Below, piece by piece: positions 12,936-23,346 of a stretch of DNA of 64,000 bases; position 1 is the stretch's first letter, and the number at the start of each line of letters is the position of its first letter. The DNA is taken from assembly GCF_008728515.1 (NCBI RefSeq), contig NC_044986.1:113758313-113822312 (forward strand), read 5' to 3'. This DNA comes from Papio anubis. Its lineage: Eukaryota; Chordata; Mammalia; Primates; Cercopithecidae. The position numbers and the translations under genes are program-made. The notes under the pieces are model-generated. The model saw only the letters and a program-made list of their open reading frames with translations. It searched no databases and was not told the origin of the DNA.

Positions 12936-13906
12936 AGGAGAGGGCTCTTTTCAAAGCTCCCCCTTGGAAGGCAGCCGGCCTCTTAGGAGATGGTTCCCGC
13001 CCCTTTCACTGAGGATGGCCGTTCTCTCTGTGGTGTGTGCTCAGGTCCCAACAGGCTGCTGAGTGATGGCCACAGTGTAGGGAATGGCCAGGACCAGGAT
13101 GGGAACCCAGGCCCCGTTACAGGGCAGCCCTGGCCAGAGCTCATTCCACCAGCTCAGTGGTTCTGAGCATTCAGCTCTAGGCTCATTGATAAGCAAACTG
13201 AAGTGATAAGAAAGAGACACCGAGAGCAAGAGATTAGTTTCTTTTAAGGATTTAAGCCTGTTTCGTGCAGTTGTGGGGACCAGCAAATCAAACATTTGCA
13301 GGGCAGGGCAGCAGGCTGGAGACCCAGGGAAGAGCTGATGTTGCAGCTCAAGTCTGAAGGCAGCCTGGAGACAGCAGTTCCTCTTCCTGTTTTTCATGAG
13401 GGCCATCAACTGATTGGACGAGGTCCACGCGTGGCATGGACTCTAGTCGGTTTGACTCAAAGTCTACCAATTGAAATGTTCATGTCATCTCAAAAATACT
13501 TTCCCAGCAACATCAGGCTAGTATTTGGCCAAATGTCTGGGTACTGTGGCCTAACCAAGTAGCCAAGTTCATGTTCCTGAATGTTCACCGAACCTCCGCT
13601 CCTGTCTTCTGGACTCCAGGCACCTGAGCTCCGGTTGGCTGTAGAAATTAGGAGGTGGCCCAGGACTGGCAAGTGCTGTCTTGGATATACGCCAGGCAGC
13701 ACCAAGCCCATCTTGAGCAGGTGGCTGGAAAAGCACAGACTCAGAGCCAGGAAGGTAGAAGATACCACACACGAAACACAAAAGCACACAAGGCAAGGGA
13801 GACTATGCTATGGGCCGCGAGCAGTGGATAGTGAGATAGTCTGTAAAAGGTGTGATTATGTAAATGCCATCTGCATTGTTCTTGTAGGTGTTAAAACCAG
13901 AAAACT

Positions 13907-14240
13907 GACCAGGTGTGGTGGCTCATGCCTGTAATCCCAGCACTTTGGGAGGCCAAGGCAGGCGGATCACTGGAGATCAGGAGTTCGAGACCAGCTTGGC
14001 CAGTATGGTGAAACCCTGTCTCTACTAAAAACACAAAAATGAGCCTGGCATGGTGGCGCATGCCTGTAATCCTAGCCACTCGAGAGACTCAGGCAGGAGA
14101 ATCACCTGAACCCAGAGGCAGAGGTTGCGGTGAGCCAAGATTGCACCACTGCCCTCTAGCCTGGGCGACAGAGTGAGACCCTATCTCAAAAAAAAACAAA
14201 AAACAAAAATAAAAAAACAACAAAAACAAGAAAACAGAAA
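13907..14240 (+). mobile_element. Alu SINE with long A-rich tail
   Basis: GACCAGGTGTGGTGGCTCAT head. The tail decays into AAC/AAAAAT repeats at about 14188-14240. Confidence 0.88.
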
Positions 14241-16721
14241 AGCAAGGGAGACATGAATGAAGTATGTTCACCCATAGCGTTGCCTAAGTGTGTGTATACA
14301 GATTTCTAAAGCAATCCTGCTGTATCACAAGCATTGACCACTAGGATCCCTTCCAATGTTTAGACTCCATGCCTCCGGTTTTGTTGGCGAAGCGTGCTGA
14401 AGTTAGTGACACTGAGCATCAGCGCTGTCCTGATGTTACTATTGCAAGTTTCCCAGCTTATCATGAGCAGGGGTCGCCGTTGTCACTGCAGCTTGTACCT
14501 GAGGAGGGCCAGGGTGTGCTGTTGTGGCCTGAGGTGGCTGCACTGCTGCAGGAAGACGGTGTGACACAGAGCCTGGGGGCCACCTTCTGCCCAGCTGGAC
14601 TCCCCACTGCTGCACAGCCCAGGACTGTGGGAAATGAGCATGAAACATTTCTAAAATAATTAGAAGCTTCTGTTTTCTTACATCTGGGCCCCTGTGAACC
14701 CACAGATAGAGCATGGGACACAGAGTACAGGCAGCAGGCCGCGGACCATGGTGTCTGAGACCACACTGCGGACAGACAGGTGGACCCCGAGGCCCAGAGT
14801 CTCCCCGACCCCAGCACCAGCCTGTTTGCTTTGGAGCCTGGCTCTGCCCTGCAGCCGTGCTCAGCCTGAGGAATTCCGAACTCCCCACCGCTTTGGCCTT
14901 GTCGTTTCTGAGAAAGAGCTGGCCACTGCAAGCTCGGACTGGCATCCTTGTCTCAGGATGTAGCTTTTCACTAGGGTCCAGGAGGAATCACTCCCTTGGC
15001 CTCGCCAGGAGAAAAATCTTCATCAGGATATCTCCCATTCTCTCATCCTCCTTGTCTTGTTATTCTTGTTTCAGATGTAGTTGCCCATTCAAATACACTG
15101 TTTCTGTTTCAGGAATATGTGTCTGGGAAGGAAGGCAGTTGACAGTTGTTGGAAATGGAAACCTGGTTCACTTAAGATATTTCCTGCGTGTCCTCTTGGC
15201 TGCGTGTTTGCAGCCCTGCTGGGAAAAGGTGGTGGGGGAGAGTTGTTTTGGGCTGGGAACATCAGCCTGGATTCTAAACTTAGGCCAGCCTGGCACCGAT
15301 TTTATATCAACTCTGTCCACCCTGTTTGCAGTCCTGGCGGGAAAGGAAGTCTGGCTGGGATGCTCTCTTGTCTGAATATGCCTGAGCTACGTTCCTTTCA
15401 TCTCCTGAAGTAGTTGGAAGTGACGGGTTGCCGTGTCTGGGCTGTTTTGTGTCCAGGGCAGTCAGTGTCTGAGGGGTGAGAGGTTTCCTCCCTTTACCAG
15501 TTACCTTCCAGCCCGTAAAATTGGTCCCTGACTCTGATCCCCTTAACCTCTGCAAGATTCATGAAATTCTTTCTTAGGTGTCAGATACTACTAACCCAGA
15601 ATTGAATAGTTTGACGCTTAGAGGGAAGGGAAGAGGGAAGGATCAAAGTCCAGGAAAGACTGGGAGCAGAGCGCAGCGGCGCTGGGGGAAAGGCCAAGTG
15701 GCTGCCTGTAGGCAGAGGAGGAGGCTGTGATCGAGAAGGGCGTGCGTGAGGGAGGGAAGAGCTGGGAGACTGCCAGGTAGTTCTCAGCCTGGAGACTGTG
15801 AGCCGAGAGAGAGGGGGAGGCTATAAGACCCAAGAAAGAGACAGCAGAGGGAGGAAAGAGTGGGATGGAGGGTACTGTCAGGAGAGAAGGCCAGGAGCAA
15901 ACCTAAGTTCTTCCCTGCTCGTGGCAGGCTCAGCAATCAGCTAGAGTTAAATCAAAGCTTACCCGGGGCTGCCAGGGCTCAGGTGAATGCCGGGTGGATG
16001 CCGTCCTTGAAGTTCTGTGAATTTCTAGGAGATGCAGGGGTGGAGGATGCACCAGGCGGGATTGAGTGGAGCTGGGAATCCTGTCACCCAGCACGGAGCA
16101 GGTGGGGGGCATAGCCTCGCAGGTGTTGCCGAGCAGAATATGGCAGGGCTCAGCTCTGCTGAGATAAAGCTGAGAGCCCACGGGTGTGAGTGGTGCCCTG
16201 GGACCTGAGCCCCTGGGGAAGGCAGAGAGGAGGGACCTCGGGTCTGAGGAAGCTGGGAAGCAAGGCTAGGAAGGGGTCTGGTGGTGAGACCAGTTGGGCA
16301 ACAAGTGTGAGACCTCGGAGGTGGTGCATGGTGGCTCAAAAGCTTGTGTGGAGGCGCAGGGGGTGAGGGGGAGGGAGAAGGATAGAAAACATTGTCACTG
16401 TGGATTCTGATGTTGCAGGAATTGGGGTCAAAGAAAGGAAAAGGGAGAGCCAGGGAGTAGTCAACCTGGAGGGTGCTAGCAGGTCTGGGGAGGGTACAGA
16501 GTGTAGAAGCTGGGATAGGACTTTGGGGTGAGGGATAAGAATGGGTGGGTTTAGGGGATGGCCAGGTGATGACATCAGCAGCCTGGAAGGGCAGTGGCCA
16601 GCCACCCTGTCCCCGACTAGGCCTTGGCTCTCCTGAGGCTAAGGTGAGAGTCCCCTTTATGGGACGCAGTGTCAGGGCCCAGAAGAAGCACTTCAGAGAA
16701 GCGCCTTTGCCTCTGTTTCAG

Positions 16722-16809
16722 GATCGCTGGTGACACAGCCCTCAACAAAAACATCCACGAGTCCGTCAGCGCCCAGATCCGGAAGAACTTTGCCAAGAGC
16801 AAATGGAGA
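16722..16809 (+). CDS. CAMK1D: CAMK1D coding exon, end of kinase domain and autoinhibitory segment (about residues 279-307)
   Basis: The 88-bp exon lies between CTGTTTCAG and GTAAGT, a near-consensus donor. Its first G completes the tryptophan codon. It then encodes 29 residues from IAGDTALNKNIHESVSAQIR to KNFAKSKWR. In the CaMKI family this is the helix leading out of the C-lobe into the autoinhibitory region, followed by the basic amphipathic start of the calmodulin-binding segment (KNFAKSKWR). Ca2+/calmodulin binding lifts this segment off the active site. The exon ends in phase 0 and is separated from the previous exon by an 8.7-kb intron. Confidence 0.96.
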
Positions 16810-17810
16810 GTAAGTGTGAAGTGTACGAAATTCCCCGCGGATTAACCCCCTCGTGACACTGGCCCTCCAATCTGAGCATTTCTGAAATCCCCAGAACCTC
16901 ACCTGAATAATTTTGCTAATTTTAAACACAAGTAGTGAAGACTTGGACTATTACAGTGTAAGAGGGATGGAGTGTGCAATTCAACACTTCCCTGTGTGAT
17001 CAAAAACAGCCATAGTGCCAGCTCTTCCTCATCTGCTGTTTCTTAACCAACATCACCCTTGTCTTTCTTCATCTTGCTAGAACTTTGAATAGTTGACTTT
17101 TATTAAAGCGATACGGAGGGGGAAAAAACAGGAAATCTGAGTTCAGCTCATCAATGTTTGCTGATAAAAGTTTGACAGGTTTAAACCATAGAGGTTTTGT
17201 GATCATCTGTTGATTACCTAACTTCCTAATCTCTTGATCACCTAACCTCCCCTCCATGTTCCAATCAGCATGGGCAATTCAGAGCTATTTTGCCATTAGG
17301 GCCAATGGTGAAAGATGGGATGAAAACAAAACTAATTTTGCTGGCCTGCTTTGTTCGTAGGAAATGCTATTATTAGGTTGATGCAAAAGTAATTGCGGTT
17401 TCTTCCATTAAAATTACCATTACTTTTACTGCAACCTAAATCTTTCAGACGAAAGTACCAACACTAGGAAAATAAAAACTATTTTCAAATCTCACATTTT
17501 TAAGGTATTATAATATGCCTTTTATTCTAAAGGTCACATATCTTAAATTACAGTGAATTGGTTTACATTTGTTCTATGTATTTATGATGTCAGAAGAAAA
17601 CTTTTAAGTCTCTAACATATTTAGTTGGGGAAAGGGTTTAATAAGTCAGTGTACTTTTGGAAGAAGGGACAACACTCTTTCTTGAGTAGCATGAGCATGA
17701 TGTAAGGAGTTTGAAATGCTTAGGCTAACATGATAAACAAGAGAACACAGTTGGAGTCTTTTCTGATGAGCTGAAATATTTGTCTGCCTTTTTCCTTTCT
17801 GAAATTTCAG
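16810..17810 (+). other. CAMK1D: CAMK1D intron, 1.0 kb
   Basis: AT-rich and largely unique except for the MADE1 element at 17373-17440. Confidence 0.75.
17373..17440. mobile_element. MADE1 miniature mariner element (miR-548-type hairpin)
   Basis: TTAGGTTGATGCAAAAGTAA at the left and TTACTTTTACTGCAACCTAA at the right form imperfect terminal inverted repeats over about 68 bases, the size and ends of MADE1. MADE1 copies are the known source of the miR-548 family. The arm AAAAGTAATTGCGGTTTC matches that family's 5p seed region. Confidence 0.85.
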
Positions 17811-17963
17811 CAAGCGTTCAACGCCACGGCCGTCGTGAGACATATGAGAAAGCTACATCTCGGCAGCAGCCTGGACAGTTCCAATGCAAGTGTTTCGAGC
17901 AGCCTCAGTTTGGCCAGCCAAAAAGACTGTGCGTATGTAGCAAAACCAGAATCCCTCAGCTGA
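17811..17963 (+). CDS. CAMK1D: CAMK1D penultimate exon; read-through gives the short isoform stop
   Basis: The exon follows GAAATTTCAG and begins QAFNATAVVRHMRKLHLGSS, the second half of the calmodulin-binding region, then a serine-rich tail ending SLSLASQKD. Two ends are possible. If the exon is read through, it continues CAYVAKPESLS and stops at TGA 17961-17963, giving the form I remember as 357 residues. If the internal donor after 17928 (GACT|GTGCGT) is used, it joins in frame to 21148. The length to that donor is 118 bp (39 codons plus one base), which fits the phase of the last exon. Both options are intact. Confidence 0.95.
   Translation, partial: QAFNATAVVRHMRKLHLGSSLDSSNASVSSSLSLASQKDCAYVAKPESLS
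17929..17934 (+). promoter_or_regulatory. CAMK1D: Alternative 5' splice site deciding the CAMK1D C-terminus
   Basis: GTGCGT follows GACT. It is a moderately strong donor: G at +5 and T at +6 match consensus, while the exon end CT is weak. Using it removes codons for AYVAKPESLS and joins to the terminal exon at 21148. Ignoring it leaves the stop at 17961. Both protein ends agree with annotated human isoforms from memory. Confidence 0.85.
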
Positions 17964-18093
17964 CACTGAAGACGAGCCTGGGGTGGAGAGGAGGCAGCCG
18001 GCCTCTGCCGAGCACCTCCTGTTTGCCAGGCGCTTTCTATACTTAATCCCATGTCCTGCGACCCTAGGACATTTTTTTAACATGTAATCGTTG

Positions 18094-18394
18094 GGCCGGG
18101 TGCAGTGGCTCACGCCTGTAATCCCAACACTTTGGGAGGCCGAGGCAGGAGGCCCATTTGAGTTCCGGAGTTTAAGACCAGCCTGACCACCATGGTGAAA
18201 CGCTATCTCTACTAAAATACAAAAATTAGCCAGGACATGGTGGCGGGCGCCTGTAATCTCAGTTAGTCGGGAGGCTGAGGCAGGAGAATCGCTTGAATCC
18301 AGGAAGCGGAGGTTGCAGTGAGCCGAGATCGCACCATGGCACTCCAGCCTGGGCGACAGAGTGAGACTCCCTCTCAAAAAATAAATAAATAAAT
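18094..18394 (+). mobile_element. Alu SINE
   Basis: GGCCGGGTGCAGTGGCTCAC head to an AAATAAATAAAT tail, sense. Confidence 0.9.
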
Positions 18395-19342
18395 CATTGA
18401 ACACTTGCGGAACCCTAGGTATTGCTATTTCCATTTACAGTTGAGGAATCCAGGGCCCAAGTCCTCGCAGCCTTGTCTGTCTGGATAAAGGCCTGGACTC
18501 CTTCCCATCTCCGTACTTCCCTCTGATTTACCTCTCATCGTGCAGTCACTCTTGCGGATTGAGGAAGGGACAGCAGAGCCTCAGGACAGCCTCCTATCCC
18601 TGACTTCCATAATGTATATATTTTGGATGCAGATAATGATAATTTGAGCTCATTTATATGAAGTGCATCGACTTTGCAATAAAAGTAATAGTATTTCATT
18701 GTCCTTCATTTTTGCATGCACTATTCCATCATCAAAGGCACACTTACACTCTCCTTATTTCTCTCCCCAACTCCTCCTCTGTCTGTGGAAATAACCTCCT
18801 GTTTGGCCCTTCCCGTGGGTCTCTCCACGTCAGAGCAGTGGCCCTGATCTCCCTAACCGTGGAGCAGCCCTGCAGCCTGGTCTCACCCTGGGCATCACGC
18901 TCCTTCCCATTTGGCTCACAAAAGGATTCCCTTCCTCTCTAAGGAATCTTCCCATCTCATTTGGGACCATCCAGCCCTTAAATTTTCCCAAGAAATCTCT
19001 GTGAGTGTCCCCTGACATACCGTAGATCCACGCTCCCCTTTCACTCTGAATCTTTTCCACACTCTGGTCAAAGGGAACCCCACGATGGATCCCTTCTTTG
19101 CAGATTCATACAGTGGCATTGGCAGCGAAGCCCATTGGGAACATTCCTTGTATGGCCGAGCACACAGACTCCCCGGGGGCCTGCACCAAGAAGCTCATAA
19201 GCTCATGAGGCCTCTCATGTCGAGGCTTTTGATGCCTGCACGTCCTCTGGGGGAGGGCTTCAGTGCAGCCTCAGGAACTCCACTAGGCCAGGGACTGCTG
19301 AGCTCACACAGGAATAGGTGAACATCCCTATTCTTACTCTTC

Positions 19343-19350
<8 letters not shown>

Positions 19351-19373
<23 letters not shown>

Positions 19374-19659
19374 TTTTGAGACGGAGTCTCGCTCTGTCGC
19401 CCAGGCTGGAGTGCAGTGGCCGGATCTCAGCTCACAGCAAGCTCCGCCTCCCGGGTTTATGCCATTCTCCTGCCTCAGCCTCCCAAGTAGCTGGGACTAT
19501 AGGCACCCGCCAACTCGCCCAGCTAGTTTTTTGTATTTTTTAGTAGAGACGGGGTTTCACCGCGTTAGCCAGGATTGTCTCGATCTCCTGACCTCGTGAT
19601 CCGCCTGTCTCGGCCTCCCAAAGTGCTGGGATTACAGGCTTGAGCCACCGCGCCCGGCC
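19351..19659 (-). mobile_element. AluYR-like SINE, antisense
   Basis: A complete antisense copy with GTGGCCGGATCTCAGCTCAC and CAGGCTTGAGCCACCGCGCC, the two cercopithecoid-type variants. CTCTTCTTTC repeats on both flanks. Confidence 0.9.
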
Positions 19660-20105
19660 GCTCTTCTTTCTTTTCTTTTTACTTTCCTTTCTTTTGCTTT
19701 CCCTTCTTTCTTTCCCTCCTTCCCTCTCTCTTCTCTTCTTTTTCCTTCCTTCTTTCTTTCTTTCCCTTCCCTCCCTCCGTTTCTCCCTCCCTCCCTCCCT
19801 CCCCTCTTCCTTCCTTCCTTCCCTTCCTTCCCTCCCTCCCTTCCCTTTCCCCTTCCCCTCTTTCTTTCTTTTCCTTCTTTCTTTTCTTTTCTTTCCCCTC
19901 CCTCCCTCCCTCCCTCCCTTCCTTCCTTCCTTCCTTCCTTCCTTTCTTCTCCTCTCCTCTTCTCCCCTGCCCTGGCCTGCCCTGCCTTCCCTGCCTTGCC
20001 CTGCCTTCCCTTCCCCTCCCCTCCTCTCTCCTCCTCTCCCCTCTCCCCTCTCTCCTCTCCTCTCTCCTTTCTCCTCTTTCCTCTCTCCTTTTCTCTCTTT
20101 TGCTC
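19660..20105. repeat. Polypyrimidine tract of about 445 bases
   Basis: The stretch is almost wholly C and T on the + strand, built from CCTT, CTTT, CCCT and CTCTC units. It probably expanded from the T-tail of the adjacent antisense Alu (20106-20362). The long frames on both strands are low-complexity and not genes. Confidence 0.95.
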
Positions 20106-20362
20106 ACTCTCTGTCACCCAGACTGGAGTTAGTGACACAATCATGGCTCACTGCAACCTCAACCTCCTGAGTTCAAGTGATCCTCCTGCCTCAGCCTCCC
20201 GAGTAGCTGGGACCACAGGCATGTACCACTGTGCCCGGCTAAATTTTGTATTTTTTGTAGACCCAGGGTTGCCCCAGCTGGTCTGGAACTCCTGAGACTC
20301 AAGCGATCCGCCTACCTTGGCCTCCCAAAATGTTGAGATTACAGGCGTGAGCCACCATACCC
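20106..20362 (-). mobile_element. Old Alu, antisense
   Basis: CTGTCACCCAGACTGGAGTT to GAGCCACCATACCC. It is diverged and lacks a normal T-tail, which is replaced by the pyrimidine tract. Confidence 0.85.
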
Positions 20363-20750
20363 TTATTTCAAAGTGCTCTGCGTCACAAAATGCTTTCTAG
20401 CCAAGAGTACACACAACACACCAATCAAGGGTAGGAAGGTGGTATCATTATTTATTCCTTCTTAAAATACCTACTTCACAGAACTATTGTAAGAAGTGAA
20501 CAGTTCGTATGATGACAGTATATAGTCAACACTAGCCTGGCGCCTGCTACATATTAAGTTCTCAGTACATGGAACCTGTTGTACCACAGTGTTGAAACCA
20601 TGTCATTTTCAAATACAAAGCAGTTAAAATTATACCAAGAAAAGGAGAGGAGAGGTCTAAGAATAAAGCATTTTGAACACATCGCAAAGGCTTTCCCACA
20701 GGTAGGTAAAAATAGAGAGTCACATGGGTAAAAATTTGGTTCCCCTCAAG

Positions 20751-21043
20751 TTGGGCGTGGTGGCTGACACCTGGAATCCCAGCACTTCGGGAGGCCGAGG
20801 TGGGTGGATCACCTGAGGTCAGAAGTTCGAGCTCAACCTGGCCAACATGATGAAACCCCATCTCTACTAAAAGTACAAAATTAGCCCAGTGTGCTAGTGA
20901 GCCCCTGTAATCCCAGCTACTTGGGAGGCCAAAGCAGGAGAATCACTTGAACCCAGGAGGCAGAGTTTGCAGTGACCCGAGATCATGCCACTGCACTCTA
21001 ACCTGGGTGACAAGAGTGAAACTCCATCTCAAGAAAAAAAAAA
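20751..21043 (+). mobile_element. Alu SINE
   Basis: TTGGGCGTGGTGGCTGACAC head, A-tail 21031-21043. It ends about 105 bases before the terminal CAMK1D exon. Confidence 0.88.
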
Positions 21044-21122
21044 TGAGTCCCCTGACCTAAACCCAGCCCCTGTGATGCCTGGTAGGGGGAAGCGGGGTGA
21101 GAACTGACTTCTGAAACTCTGA

Positions 21123-21266
<144 letters not shown>

Positions 21267-21840
21267 CTGGCCCTGGAGGTGGGGCCCAGGGGCGGGGCCG
21301 GGGATGGGGAGCCCCAGGGTCGCCAGTGCCGCGAGCCTCTCCAGCAAGACCCCACCTTGCATGGTGCACCTTCCTGCATAGGACTGGAAGACCGAAGTTT
21401 TTTTATGGCCATATTTTCTACTGCAATTCTGAAGTGTTCATTTCTCACAAACTGTACTGACTCGAGGGGCGCTGATTTCATAGGATCTGGTGCTGTATAT
21501 ACGAATCTTGCAAAGCTCTAACCGAACGGACCTTCTTATTCCTCTCCCCCAACGCCATCGTTTCCACTCTTCTCAGTGTAGGTAACCGTCTATGGTGTGT
21601 TTTTTCATTAATGACAAAAAAAAAAAAAGGTTTCAACTGGATTATTTAAATATTGGTAAATATTGTGCATTACAGTTTGTTTGTTTTTCCTTTTAAGAAG
21701 TATGTCCTTTGACTGTATCTCTCAGTTACATGACCTGTATCTTTTCCTCTTTAATAGTAGTTTTATGTTAACCTTTAAGAGATTTGTTTTTCCTCCAAGG
21801 AGAATTTAAAGGTATTTTTTAAAATTCTAATAAGAGGATC

Positions 21841-22141
21841 GGCCGGGCGCAATGGCTCATGCCTGTAATCCCAGCACTTTGGGAGGCCAGGTTGGGCAGA
21901 TTGTGAGGTCAGGAGATCAAGGCCATCCTGGCCAACATGCTGAAACCCTATGTCTACTAAAAATACAAAAAATTAGCCAGGCGTGGTGGCACATGCCTGT
22001 AGTTCCAGCTACTCGGGAGGCTGAGGCAGGAGAATTGCTTGAACCCGGGAGGCGGAGCTTGCAGTGAGCCGAGATCGCACCACTGCACTCCAGCCTGGGC
22101 GACAGAGCAAGACTCTGTCTTTAAAAAAAAAAAAAAAAAAA
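21841..22141 (+). mobile_element. Alu SINE inserted in CAMK1D 3' UTR
   Basis: A young sense copy with a perfect target duplication AATAAGAGGATC before (21829-21840) and after its A-tail. Confidence 0.93.
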
Positions 22142-22367
22142 TGTAATAAGAGGATCAGGAATCTCTCCGAGGCTAAGAGTGCACTTCACCTATACTCCTT
22201 CTCTTTCTCTCCCCTTCCCCGGGAGGAGGGGCCCCTCAGTTCCACGAGACTCTCTTCTCTGCAGGGGGCTTTGGTGGATCATCTGCACAGAGCCTTTGCT
22301 GGCAGCCCATCCAGCAGAACCCACACCTACCAGAGGCCTCAGAGGCCTCTTGCCATCAGCAGTCAGA

Positions 22368-22373
22368 AATAAA
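22368..22373 (+). terminator. CAMK1D: Possible proximal polyadenylation signal, CAMK1D
   Basis: AATAAA occurs about 1.1 kb into the 3' UTR, followed by only weak GU-rich sequence. Use here would give a much shorter 3' UTR that still contains the first Alu. It is a candidate only. Confidence 0.35.
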
Positions 22374-23319
22374 GAAGCCTCCCCGCCAAGACACAGCGCT
22401 CAGCTTCACAGGTCAAACGTGCTGTAAGTGAGATGCCCACACTGCAGAGATACAGAAGCCTCCCTTCCAGAGGGAACCAGCTGCCATGCTGTTGAAAGTG
22501 GGCCCACACAGAACCCTCGTTTCTCACGAGAGGTAGCAGATGAAAGCTCAGCTATGCAGTTTTAAAATTCATCTCTTTCTCTGTGGTTTTTAAAAAAATG
22601 CGTTTCTAATCTTACACTTCACATGGCCTCCAACACAAAGTTCTTTCTCCACATTTTTACCCTCTTCTCACATGAATGTTTTCCAAGGGAAGGAAGGGAG
22701 GGAAGCAGCCTTGGGAAAGGATCCATTTCTGGTGGTAAGGAGAGGGGGCCCTGCCAGGCTAATAGGACTCCGGCCACCACAGAGATGGCCAGAGACCACC
22801 TCCGCCAGGCCCAGCCGGTGCTTGCAGCCCTCCCACTGATCAGGGGAGTCTAAAATCAAAGACACATGGTGGTAGGGTCACCAAACGCCCCATTTGCCCG
22901 AGACCGAAGGATTTCTCAGGCTGTGGACATTTAATGCCAAAACCAGGAATATCCAGGGCAAACCAGGACGTGTTGTTCGCCCTTGTGGAGCCAGGCAGTG
23001 TGTGGCCCAGGGAAAGCTGCATTTCATGGAGGCTTCCAGGAGGCTGCCCTGTAGAGCCAGGCAGGTGGCTTCAAGTGCCGGTCCTGCCAGTGTCCCTGCT
23101 TGAGCTCTCAGGCCCATCCAATGCCTCGAGTCCACCAGGGTGTCCCGGCAGGTCTGCCCCATCATGACCCAGCAACACTGCTGGCTGTGTCCTCAAGCCC
23201 TCCTTCTGTGGCTGGCCAGTCGTGGGAAGTCCTGTTGGCTGAGTCATCTTTGTCACTTCTATACCTTTGACTGTGTACAGGCTGAATGTTGAGTGATACC
23301 CCCTCCCAACCCTCCCAGT

Positions 23320-23346
23320 AAACACACACACACACACACACACACA
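23320..23346. repeat. (CA)n microsatellite in CAMK1D 3' UTR
   Basis: About 13 CA units, uninterrupted. Confidence 0.95.

Noticed and set aside
14369..15413. Several overlapping frames of 90-220 codons on both strands in the CAMK1D intron
   Set aside because: No recognisable domain, no consistent splice-bounded exon, and frames overlap on both strands, as expected of GC-rich intron.
17373..17440. Possible annotated miR-548q
   Set aside because: Human miR-548q maps within CAMK1D but, as I recall, about 100 kb upstream of the 3' exons, so this MADE1 copy is probably a different one.
19660..20105. CRISPR-like or satellite array
   Set aside because: No repeat-spacer structure. It is simple sequence derived from a retroelement tail.
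19632..20170. Long frames of 170 and 176 codons on opposite strands
   Set aside because: They are translations of the polypyrimidine/polypurine tract (Arg-Glu-Gly or Ser-Pro-Leu-Phe rich), low-complexity artefacts.
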